64,000 nucleotides of DNA, taken from the NCBI RefSeq assembly GCF_024713975.1, contig NC_091111.1, positions 19,916,001 through 19,980,000 on the forward strand, written 5' to 3'. This document shows, in pieces, positions 25,356 to 36,100 of the stretch; position 1 is the stretch's first letter, and every line of letters starts with the position of its first letter. Under the pieces are notes generated by a model that saw only the letters and a program-made list of their open reading frames with translations, made no database searches and was not told the origin of the DNA. The position numbers and the translations under genes were made by a program. This DNA comes from Paralichthys olivaceus. Lineage: Eukaryota; Chordata; Actinopteri; Pleuronectiformes; Paralichthyidae.

Positions 25356-27783
25356 TGCAGTTATAACAGCTTCAGCTCTTCTGGGAGGATTTCACGAGGT
25401 TCAGGAGAATCTTTGACTATTCGTCCAGAGGAGCATGAGTGAGGTCACATGATGCTAAGGCCTGGCTCTCAGCCTCCGCTCTGATTCATCCCAAAGGTGT
25501 TCGATCGGGTTCAGGTCCGGCCTCGAGACAGAAAGGGGCCGCCCTCCAACTGTTCCAACGAAGTTCATCAGAAACATCTGGTGCACCATATTGCCAAAGT
25601 ATTAACATCCAAGTGTTCAGTCTGAGGGCGGCCCCTTTCTGTTTCGAGTCCGGACCTGAACCCGATAGAACACCTTTGGGATGAATCAGAGCGGAGGCTG
25701 AGAAGAACCACTGAAGCTGAAGCCTGAAGCCTGAAGCTGAAGCCTGAAGCTGAAGCTGAAGCCTGGAGCTGAAGCTGAAGCTGAAGCCTGAAGCTGAAGC
25801 TGAAGCCTGGAGCCGTGACGTGGAGGTTTGTCTCTGGATGTGTTCCAGCAGGAGAAGCAGGATAATGATTTCCTCTGTTTAAATAGAGGAAGTTGAAGAT
25901 CTGTGCCGGTGCAGATTGAAACTGTGGATGTGAACTCTTTTCAAACGTCCTGCCGCTCAGCCCACGTTGGTGGTTTTCTGGTTACGTGTCGTGGTTCTGG
26001 TGCATTGTTCATGTGTGTTTACTCTCACAGATTCATTGTTTGTTATCAACCTTCAGCACTTTTCTTTTTCTCCTCAGGAACTCCTCCCTCATCTGAAGTC
26101 CCCGCAGGTCCGTATCCCTTTCTGGTGAAATCGGACGACGGGCGGCAGGTTCCCGTTGTGCAGGCCTACGCCTTCGGAAAATATCTGGGATATCTGAAAG
26201 TGACCTTTGACGATGCTGGAAACGTGGAGAGGGCCACAGGAAACCCCATCCTGCTGAACAGCAGCTTCCCGCAGGGTAAAGAGATCTTCTGAGGTCGTCA
26301 CCGACAAACTTCACCTTCTTTCTCTTTTCACACATGAAACATGACGTAGTTGCTTCACGTTTTCATTTTGGTGTAAAACTCATCGTTAACACTTCAGTTA
26401 TCAGCTGGGAGAGGCTCCTCCCTCTTCTTCTTCTCCTTCTAAACAAACAGAAATGTGTGTGCACGTAGAAACGATCAAACAGACATTTGTTCCCATGAGA
26501 ACACGGTGAGTTATGATCTGACGCTGTGGTTCAGACCCAGATGTTCTGGCTGATGTGGAGAAATGGAAGAAGAATCTGGCAAACTACTCGGCTCAGGTTG
26601 TGGGACAGACTCTGGTCTTCCTGAACGGAGAGAGCGAGGAGTGTCGTTTCCGGGAGTGTAACCTGGGAAACCTGATCTGTGACGCCATGGTGAGTCTGGA
26701 ACTGATCACTGAAAGAACAAGGTTTGAAATTCATCCTCTGAGACGCAGAACGTTTGTGAAACTAACTTCAGGTTCTAACCTGTGACCGTTTAAAAACGTG
26801 TTGAATGTTAGTTTGACATTTTCAAACCTTCAGAACTGAACGTAGCTTCCAAACCAAGAAGTAGAATCTGACTGACGATGTTCTGCAGGTCGACAACAAC
26901 ATCCGCATCCCTGACGACGTCCAGTGGAACCACGTCAGCGCCAGCATCTTCAACGGAGGCGGCGTCCGGGCGTCCATCGACGAGCAGTCCAGGAACGGTG
27001 CGTCTCTGTTTCCATGGACGTGTTTCACTGTGACGATCAGAACATGTTGAGAAAAAGATTCGAGCTGATTTTCTAATTCATCCCGCAGGTTCCATCACCA
27101 TGGAGGACCTGATCTCCGTCTTACCGTTCGGAGGAACCTTCGACCTGGTGCAGCTGAGGGGCTCCACGCTGAGGAAAGCGTTCGAACACTCAGTGAGACG
27201 ATACGGACAGAGCACCGGAGAATTCCTCCAAGTGTCCGGTACCTGGACTCTACCCGCTGCACCTCGACGTTCACTCTCCTGTTGACCGGGCGTCTAACGA
27301 CTGATGGCGTTTGTGTTTCTTCGTCAGGATTTCACGTAGAGTTCGATCTCTCCAAACCTCCAGGACGTCGTGTGACGAGCCTCCGCATCCTCTGCACAGA
27401 GTGTCGCGTCCCTCACTACCAACCGGTGGAGGACGAGACGGTTTACACGGTGGTGCTGACGTCCTACATGGTGAAGGGCGGGGACGGATTCGACATGATC
27501 CAAAACGAGATTGTCAAGTACAACAGCGGTGAGACGTGTGGAAACTGAGGCGTTGTTTGATTTCCACATTTATTTTCAACTTCATTTCACCGTCTCTCTG
27601 TTTTGTCTCCCTCCAGGAGATCTGGACATTTCAGTCGTTTCCAGGTTCATCGGGAAGAGAAAGAAAGTTTATCCTCCTGTCGAAGGACGAATCAGGATCA
27701 AGAACTCTGCGTCGAGGCTGCAGGGACGAGCTGCTCTGCTGGTTTCACTGTCGCTGCTCTGGAGTGTGTGCGGGACCATGTGA
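21373..27783 (+). CDS. nt5e: Ecto-5'-nucleotidase (CD73), 9 exons, complete
   Basis: GPI-anchored ectoenzyme that hydrolyses extracellular AMP to adenosine. Exons: 21373-21732, 24148-24370, 24991-25179, 26078-26275, 26535-26689, 26889-26997, 27089-27238, 27328-27528, 27617-27783; 1752 nt, 583 residues (human protein 574). All junctions are GT-AG and keep frame. Residues 14-33 form a hydrophobic signal peptide; HTNDVH (40-45) carries the first metal ligands, followed by DAGDQ, GNHE (123-126), GHSGF and GGHTN of the binuclear metallophosphatase site. The C-terminal domain has NGGGVR, FGGTFDLV and GGDGFDMI. The last 20 or so residues are hydrophobic after KNSAS, fitting a GPI attachment signal. 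Introns 1 and 2 are filled by minisatellites that abut splice sites. Convergent with snx14. Confidence 0.97.
21733..23600 (+). repeat. Minisatellite filling most of nt5e intron 1, starting at the exon 1 donor
   Basis: About 23 diverged copies of a 65-95 bp unit: TTCAAGTCTTCAAGAGCTAT, then ACTGACATACTTAAACTGGA, then a variable GAGAGAGGG tract and GGTGAGGGAGGA. The first unit starts at the exon 1 splice donor, whose GGTGAGGGAGCACTCAAG is nearly the same as GGTGAGGGAGGACTCAAG in the array. Left copies use AAGAGCTATACTG; right copies (from about 22,690) use AAGAACAACTG with GGTGAGGAAGGTTTTGATT, so the array consists of two sub-families. Confidence 0.95.
24479..24988 (+). repeat. Minisatellite in nt5e intron 2, ending at the exon 3 acceptor
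   Basis: Units of GAGTGTGTTGTGTTACTCTC followed by a variable CT run. The true 3' splice site of intron 2 (GTGTTACTCTCAG before 24991) is the last, truncated unit of the array. The polypyrimidine tract of the acceptor therefore seems to have been the seed, or the end product, of the expansion. Confidence 0.93.
25319..25355. repeat. Poly-C tract of 37 bases
   Basis: Uninterrupted C homopolymer in nt5e intron 3, interesting as a possible sequencing or assembly length error. The preceding GTCCAGAGTGCGTCTGA also occurs just before a C-run at 6950, so the two runs may be tails of one dispersed repeat. Confidence 0.97.
25468..25702. mobile_element. Foldback element made of an inverted Tc1/mariner-type transposase fragment
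   Basis: Two arms of about 79 bp, 25468-25546 and 25624-25702, are near-perfect reverse complements around a 77-bp loop. In the right arm one forward frame reads PDLNPIEHLWDESERRLR, the conserved end of the Tc1/mariner DDE transposase catalytic domain. The loop contains ATATTGCCAAAGTATT, which resembles the terminus of common fish Tc1-like elements. The element is non-coding now and lies in nt5e intron 3. Confidence 0.85.
25711..25813. repeat. TGAAGC hexanucleotide-based tandem repeat
   Basis: Repeats of TGAAGC and TGAAGCC with a few TGGAGC variants immediately after the foldback element, in nt5e intron 3. Confidence 0.9.
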
Positions 27784-28149
27784 GACTGGACAGGAAGAAG
27801 AACCCAACGATGTCTCACTTCTCGTCTTCACGCCGCAGTACCGCTGATGACCACTGAGATCTGAGCCCAACCAGAAGTTTGGTACATTTTCCTGAATGTG
27901 TTTCCATGACGACAGATCAATGTGCTCGAGTTTGTTGTTGAGCTCAGAAACTCGTTCACAGACAGATGATGTGTGAAATCTTGGTTCTGCGTCTGTAAAA
28001 ATTCTTCAAGTACGTTTTTTACATTGGATTCTAGAAAACTTGAGACTTGAAGAATGTTTCTGTGAAAAAGTGACGATTGGAAGTTTTATCATGTACTGCG
28101 TGTACTTGTACCATGGCAGGATTCTATTGACAAATCTATTATGTGAAAC

Positions 28150-28155
28150 AATAAA
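28150..28155 (+). terminator. nt5e: nt5e poly(A) signal
   Basis: AATAAA about 370 bp after the nt5e stop, followed by T-rich sequence. It is the first canonical hexamer in the 3' UTR, so cleavage near 28170-28190 is likely. Confidence 0.65.
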
Positions 28156-28189
28156 CTTTAACATCTGATTTTTACTTCCTGGTACAACA

Positions 28190-29715
28190 GTCACACTCTT
28201 CTAATCGTCGTATTCCGAGTTGGGGTCGTTTCCCCTCCTTCTTCCTGGTTGATCCTGAGTCGTTCACAGGCCTGATGGGAAATGTAGTCCCTCCAGAGTG
28301 AGCGCGACAGTAAACTCCACCTCCAGAGGGCGGTTCTTGTTTTTATTATTTTATTTGAACTTTATTAAAATCACTGTTTCCGCAGATTTTAGTGAAAAAC
28401 TGAAACTTTGTTTTTACATTCAAACATTATGTCAAAGATGTGCATTATGGGAAATGTTCTGTTTTCTTATGAAGATCGTTAAAGTTGATTTTAGAAGGTA
28501 AATATCACGTCTGCTCCGAATCCTTTCGGCTAAGTCCAAAACTAATTTCACCCTTTAACACGGAACAAATGACGGAGTGTCTTCGCTTCGACCTCAGTTT
28601 CCTCTGTGATGGATGAAGAACGAGCAGCGACGTCAGTTTGAGATCCTCGTGCAGAGACTCGACGTGTGACTGGTCGTTCAGTGGATTTCACACTCTGAGA
28701 GGAACTCGACTCGTTCTGGATTCTTCGTCTTCACTCAGCTCAGCAGCCTCGGGGGAAGTTTCCCGGCGGCTGAACAAGGCCTCCTCTGTGTGCGGGTTTC
28801 AAACAACGCTCGCTGCCTGTTAATGTTTTATCTCTGGGCCTCGAACGCAGCGTCGCCAGCTGCCAAACGTCCGAGGTCGAAAAAAAAAGCTGCTGGAAAC
28901 TTCCCAGAGGGAAACAACATTCACAACATTTGAACTCAGTTCACACGAATTACTGAAGGACACCCCAGAAACAGTTGCCATGACGATGCCGCACTGCTCG
29001 GACAGGAAATGCACTGACTGCTTCCTGTTGTGTCCCCTGAATATTTGTTCATTAAAACAAGATCATCACATCCTCAGGAAAGTTGGAAACGATGTTTCAG
29101 CTGATTTTAACATTTTGACCAGTTGTTGTCACTGATTGTATTTTTTCCCTTTTTTTTTCCCAGGTTGATGAACGCATCACCATTCAAAGGACCTTCAGTG
29201 TGGAAGTGGGTCAGTGAACGCACCACCGCTCAGTTTGAAGGTTCAAGATAAAAGTTTGAGAAAAATAAAAGTTAGATTTCAGTGCGACAGAAACCGCTCG
29301 GTGAATAAATATGTTTTTATTTCAAGAGGAATGTGGAAGTATTGCACGTTGGTCGTTCGGGACGTGGACGCAGCGTTCGCTTCACTCGCTGCTCGATTCC
29401 TTGGCTCCCTGCAGAGGGGGAAACAACATGAGACCGATGCATTGTGGGACATCAACACCTGCAGAGTCTAATATAGAAAGTGTCTCAGCGCTTCTCTTTT
29501 CTCGTGGTTCGTAACTGCAGAAAGTTCACACTGTTGGTTGCTCCTGAAAGCAACACGTCTGTTTCTGAGACGAAGTGACCTGAACGCATCGCGAGTTAAC
29601 GAGTCTTTGTTGATCTCGACTGATTTTAACGACACGAAGATTAAATCAGAATTTAATACGAATTTAATATTAACGAACAATAAAAGTCTTTCACAGAAAA
29701 TCATGAGGATGAGAT
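28190..29715. other. Convergent nt5e/snx14 spacer; snx14 terminal exon expected here
   Basis: No full exon recognised. Vertebrate SNX14 has a short last exon (about a dozen residues, VQKEVTSVTSWM in human) that should lie on the minus strand between here and 30166, together with the snx14 3' UTR. A CTCF-like motif (plus strand) is at 28318-28334. Confidence 0.5.
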
Positions 29716-30166
29716 TACGTCTCTGTCTCTTATCTAAGTCTGTCTCTTGTTTATGTCTCTGTCTCTTGTTTATGTCTCTGTCTCTTTATGTCTCTTTATG
29801 TCTCTGTCTCTTGTCTAAGTCTGTCTCTTTATGTCTCTGTCTCTTCATGTCTCTGTCTCTTTATGTCTCTGTCTCTTGTTTATGTCTCTGTCTCTTGTTT
29901 ACGCCTCTGTCTCTTGTTTACGTCTCTGTCTCTTGTTTACGCCTCTGTCTCTTGTTTATGTCTCTGTCTCTTTATGTCTCTGTCTCTTGTTTATGTCTCT
30001 GTCTCTTTATGTCTCTGTCTCTTGTCTAAGTCTGTCTCTTTATGTCTCTGTCTCTTGTTTACGCCTCTGTCTCTTGTCTAAGTCTGTCTCTTTATGTCTC
30101 TGTCTCTTGTTTACGCCTCTGTCTCTTGTCTAAGTCTGTCTCTTTATGTCTCTGTCTCTTGTTTAC
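29716..30166 (-). repeat. Minisatellite starting at the snx14 exon 27 donor
   Basis: Plus-strand units TCTCTGTCTCTTGTTTATG and variants (TTTACG, TCTAAG). On the snx14 sense strand the unit is GTAAACAAGAGACAGAG, and the exon 27 donor itself reads AAG followed by GTAAACAAGAGACAGAG. The array thus begins at the 5' splice site, and many copies repeat GTAAAC. Confidence 0.93.
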
Positions 30167-33100
30167 CTTGCTGAGTTCAGGGAACAGCTCCTGCACGGCG
30201 ATGTCCAGCAGGACGTAGGTCATCTGAGGAGACAGCAGAGAAATAACAAGACGTGAACTGAAGTCTGCACAGTTTCCTGAGACGATGTCAGAGTGAGTCC
30301 ACTCGTCAAAGTCCGTCACACGGAACCTGTCACTCATCGTAATGATGACATTAGGACTTGTTGTGGCGCCACCTCTCTGTCGGTTCTCGTATGACCTGTT
30401 GTTTACCTGTTTGTTGAGAAGCGGCTGCTGGAAACTGTCAAACAAGAGACGGATCCCTTCGTATTTCGCCTCCTCTCCGATGCACTTTCCCACGAAGTCT
30501 GTGAACAAACAGGAAGTTCATTCATCAGGTTTGAGGATCTCAACGTGTTTGTAAAGAACACGAACGAGGAACGAACGGATCGTTTCAAATAAATCACTGT
30601 TCACGTCAATCATTTGCTCCGACGTGTATTTCTGACAGAACACGAACTGAAACTCAGTCGGAGGTCGGTGGTTAGAATCCGATCAGCTGAGGCGTTAAAG
30701 TCCGTGTAAAGACAGGAAGTCAAAGTTTGTGTGAACGTGTTTTTTCACAGGAACAAGTTTAAAGTTAGAACTTCTGTTGAACGGCCGAGAGTTTGAAGTG
30801 GAGACAAACCGACCTGGTAGATATTTCATCATCTCGTCAAACGTCTGCTTGGCTCGCAGCTGTTTGTCCTCGGGGGTTCGTTCACCGCTGCTCTCACAGA
30901 AAACAGCGTCTGCAGCAGGAAGCAGGACGAGAGCGTTAACATTTCTGATGTCAGCGACCCTGAAGGCATCGCTCCTCCTGAGCCGTCCTTCAGAGTCATT
31001 GACGTGTTGACGACCTGCGGCTGTGAATGTCCCGCCGTGGGATAAATAAAGTTTTTAAAATCACTTTGAATGGACAGAACGATGCTGTGAATCTAAAAGA
31101 TGATTTAAATGTTCCCCCCTCCCCCGACAGGTTCCTGACCTCTGAGCTGTGTGATGAGCGACACCGTGCGATGCTCCTGCAGAATCTGCTCCAGCTTGAG
31201 CTGCATGTACTGATCCATGTAGGCCTCAAACGTGTTCTTCATCAGGATTCTCCCGGCGGACAGGAAGTGATGCAGCCAGTCCGGCATGTGGAAAACCACT
31301 CGACCTGACGATCAGATCATCGGCAGCAGGTTGGATTCACGCTCGGCCACGTTCGGCCCTCAGATACAGAAACTGATACTCACCCACGTGCATCATGTAG
31401 TCGTACATGCCGTGAACACTGACCAGTTCCAGGAAGCAGTTCTTCACGGAGTTCTTCTCGGGACGCTCCGACAGGTTTGCGTTGTTCTTGAACAAGTTGT
31501 TGAAAAGCTGCAGGTGAAAAAACACGTGTGAGGTAAAGAGAAGGAGACTGAAGCAGGAACACAGCCGGATGTTTCCTCAGCCGGATGTTTCCTCACTCAG
31601 ATGTTTCCTCACTCAGATGTTTCCTCACTCAGTGTGTGTTTGACGGCGTTGGCGTGCTTTTACCTTCTTGTTGTTCTCTGTGGTCGGACTGAGGATGGTC
31701 AGCTCTGGTCTGCTGGGTTTGGGTTTGGGCGACTCGCAGGAGTTGAAGAAACTCTGGATGAACGGTTCCAGGTTCTGTCCTCGCTGGAAAAACACGTTTC
31801 ACACGGTTCAATATGTTTAATGTCGTCGTCTGAGGTTTGATTCTGAGGTGTAGACCTCGCAGGAAGTCGTGGTCGTGTTGGACATTAAACGTATTAGTCT
31901 TGGAATGAGCAGATTGATGCAGTTCTCGTGTAAATGCACGATTTGTTGTTGACGTGAAGGAAGAGACTCACCTCTTTGATCAGCTTCCCTGGTACGGACT
32001 TGAAAATCTTCCCTGTGAAACAAAGACGAACAAACAGCCGAGAGATGAGAACAATCTTTGGTTTGTTTCATTTTAAATTCGGGAAGTGATGAGAAAAAAA
32101 CTGTAGCTTTTATAACCTTGTTTCATTTCCTGTTTCTGAAAACTTAATAAACAACATGAAGAGAAATCGGATCAGAATAAAACCAGGGAGCGAGTTTTTA
32201 CCCAGGTTGACGTCAGGCAGCATCCTGTCGAGGAACTGAGACTCCATACTGTGAGGAGACAGGAAGTCCGCCAGCAGCTGACTGTTACTGAGCTCTGGAT
32301 GCTGCAGGAGTCTCTGAGACACACACACACACATCAGATCTACAGTCCATCCACTTCACCAGTTTTAATATCACATTTAATAAACATCTACATATTAAAC
32401 AAGGCTCATTACGCCACCTAGTGTTTCAAACCTGTAATTCTCCAGATTTAATACCTGCAAATATTCCTCAAACTCTTCCCTCTTCGTCGTCAGGAATTCA
32501 CAGTTCTTAGGTCCGATGATCCGTTTGGACGGAAGCTGTGCGTTTGCAAATGTTCCTGAAATAAAAAAAGACATTAGCTCTGAGAGGATTCAAACACAAA
32601 CCTGAACGAGTGACGAACAACTGAACGTGTAACAGAAGAGTTCACCGTGGAATTCAGTCAGTTTGGATTCCAGGACGTAAAACTCCAGATATCTCCTGAA
32701 GACCGACCACTTCTCCGTTTCATGACCGACTGGAAAAGAAGAGAAGAAGACAATCACACCAGGGATCTGACGGGAGATTTAAAACGACGCTGCTGAGACT
32801 CGCTCGCTCGCTCGCTCGCCTGTCTTTCTGTCGTTGCGCTCCACGTCGATGCAGAACACGGGGATCCGCTCCCTCTTCACCTCGTCGTCGTAGCTGTCGA
32901 TGTAGGGGATGGTGATGCTCCACGCCATCAGGTTCCTCAGGGCGCCCGCCGCGCTGGCCGGCTGGGCGGGGGAGTCGTCCTCCATCACGATAGTCGCCTC
33001 CTCCACCTGCACAAAATAAAATTAAAAAAAGATTCATCAACAACCTGAGGTGACACTCGGACTGAGAACACGCCCACATCAGACGGTACAGGTAGACGAC

Positions 33101-36100
33101 GCCCACAGAGGTGATGACGACAGGACGTACGTATGTCAACAGAACCGTGTTAAAACTGTGACGCTCACCAAGTCGTCGTCCATGTCGCTCATGGCGCCGG
33201 GCGGCAGCATGGCGCCCTCCATGGTCGTGCTCCTGAACACACCTTTGATCTTGCTGCCGATTCTGCTGATGCCGAACGTCTCCCCTCGTTTTGACGGGTT
33301 CCTGCAGAGGAACAGAGAACGTGGTAGAAGTTCTGTGAACCGAAGTTCAGTTTCACTCTGACGTGTTCGAACAGAGAAGAAGAATCCATCGAAGGAATCA
33401 GTGAAAATAACAAAGAGTGGATCTGATGGAAGCTCAGGATCAGATTTTCTGAGGATCCTCTGAACGAACATCAACAGCTTTGATTCAAGAAAGTTTCTCT
33501 AACTCACTTCAGAGTGAAACATCTTCACGTCTGTTTCAGTAAAACTCTTTCTTTCTATCAGACGAGGTGATATTAGGTCTTAGTCTTTTAAATATATATG
33601 TATGTGTGTATATATACACACATACATATATATATACACGTTCTGTGTATGTGTGTATATATACACACACACATACACAGAACGTCTGAATTATTCGATT
33701 AGATGGATAAAATGATTTCTCTCATTATAAATGATTCTTGAATCAATAATCCACAAACCTGTTGATTCTGGAGTTCCTGGTCAGAGACTCCGCCCCTCTC
33801 AGCAGGTGCCTGAAGTACTGAACCGAGACGACAAGTTACAAACCACCGACACAAACAAATCTGATTCTGAACTTGAATTCACAGTGTGAAACCGACTGTC
33901 TGGATAAAAGTGATAAAACCACAGAGTTCAAATATATTTGAATTGAATCTTACGAGTATTTTAAAACGGAGAACTGTGGGTGTGAGCTCTTACTTCGTCG
34001 CTGTGACAGAACATGGGCGTGAACACTCTCTCCAGCAGAGACAGGACGTGCTCGTACGCCTCGAACAGGCAGCGCATGGTCTGCAGCTTCACCACGCCGC
34101 TGTACGGACCTGTGGCAACTGAGAGAGAGAGCAGGGTTAAACCTCCTCACTGTGACTGAACACGGACGACTGAAGAGACTCTGTGTCTGCGAGAGGACGG
34201 CGGCTGAAGGACGAGGTGTCTCACTGTTCTTTATCTCCTCCACGATGAACGGGTCGAAACTGATCTTGTCGATGCTCTCGTCCAGGCAGTACGTCTCGTA
34301 GATGTGCAGCACCTCGCCGTGGAGACGCTGCAGCTCCGAGTCGCTCAGCTCCGGACTCAGGATCTTATCGTTGAACTCCTCTGGAGGAGACGTCAGGACA
34401 TCGTGAGTTCTGAGACAGAGATGTTGACTGTGTGTGTGTGTGTGTGTGTGATGGGGTCTCTTACCCACAGCGAGGCAGAACTGCAGCACGTGCACGGCTC
34501 CTTCCTGCTTGAGGAAGTTCATGAAACGAAAGAGGAGATCCTGCTGATCCCTGATCTCCCTCAGCTCCAACTTCAGCACCTGAAGGACGAGGCTCGGTTA
34601 ACGGTCACACACGCTACAGGAAACGCTTCAGACACTCGGAGACAAGACGTGAACGGCACAAGAGAATCTGTCGGGACGTTTGTGATGTGTGGTGAAGTCT
34701 CGCTCTGTCGCTGACACTCACAGACGCCTTCTTGTTGCTGACGTCGGCGTATTTCTGTAGAAATGGAACCAGGTCTGACGGCGGCTCGGTGGCGGCTTCA
34801 GGCTGGAGACAGAAGAGATTTGAAACTGTGAGTCTGAAGATTCATTTCTTCTGCTCTCACTTCTGAAGGTTGAACTTACTGGAGCGTCGTCAACAAAGAT
34901 GAGCACCATGAGGTTCACAGTGTCCTGCAGCACAAACAGACAGCTGCGTTACAACAAAGCTGCGTCACCATCTTCTCTCCACACGGTGGCGCTACAGCCT
35001 CATTGAAGCTCAGATACACAAACAGACTGTTCATTTCTTCCTCTGAACGTTTTACGAAACAGACGAAGCGGCGCAGTACCACACACACACACACACACTG
35101 CTCTACTCACGGGGTCGGCCATGAAGTCCATGGTCGGCAGGAGGACGGATCCAGACATCACCTCCCGCAGCAGCAGAGCCAGAGACCTGAACCACGAGCA
35201 GAGACACCGGGTTCAGACAATCTACTTCCTGTTTACGTCACAGGACCAGTGTAGATGAACAGTCATGTGACGTGTGTGTTCCGGTCAGGTGTGTCTGTAC
35301 CTGCAGTCTGTAGCTTTGGGCGGCATCACGTAAGGAAACAGCATCTCCGTCAGTTTCCTCAGGTAGAACAACTCGTCCTTCCGGCTGCGCAGAGCGACGT
35401 GAAGGTCGGCGCCGTATTCGTCCAGAGCGGCCGGCTGTAAGCTCGCCACGTTCTTCACTGCAGACAAACAACACAGTGCAGGGGGCGGGGCGTCAGCCAC
35501 CACGTGATGTTCCTGTCATTTTAATACGAGCGAAACAAATGAAAGGTTTCGTGTGAAGACGACTTCTGTTGGAACCTTTTCCTCGAGCTTTGGCGATAAC
35601 TTCAATGTGCTTCATTGCAGCTTTCATCACTTTGTCTGCAAACACAGCGGGGACGTCCACCTGCGGAAAGACAAAGACAAACGGCACCGAGGACACTTCA
35701 GTCGGGATGAGACACGTCAGAGCAGCAGAAAATAATGAACGCATTTATCTTTAACCATCGACTGTAAATAGAGATGGACGACACGTCTCCAGTGAAGCTC
35801 AACTATTCACACTGTTACGAGACAACTTCACGTTTAAAGTTCGTCTCCTCCTCAAACTGCTCGACTGCTGCTGAAGTGTCTGAACGTCACCTTCTGAGCT
35901 CGGCGGACGAGAACCGAGGCGAAGAAGCGAAACGTCATCCTCAGTTCGTCGACACACGCCTCGTCGTCTGTGATGTCCCTGAAATCCACAGGATCGAGTT
36001 TAAAACCGAGAAAATCCACTTTTGTTCAAACAATAACCGAGGGGTTTCCTCATACCTGTACCAGGGGAACACGAAGTTCTCCAGAACCAACTCGAACACC

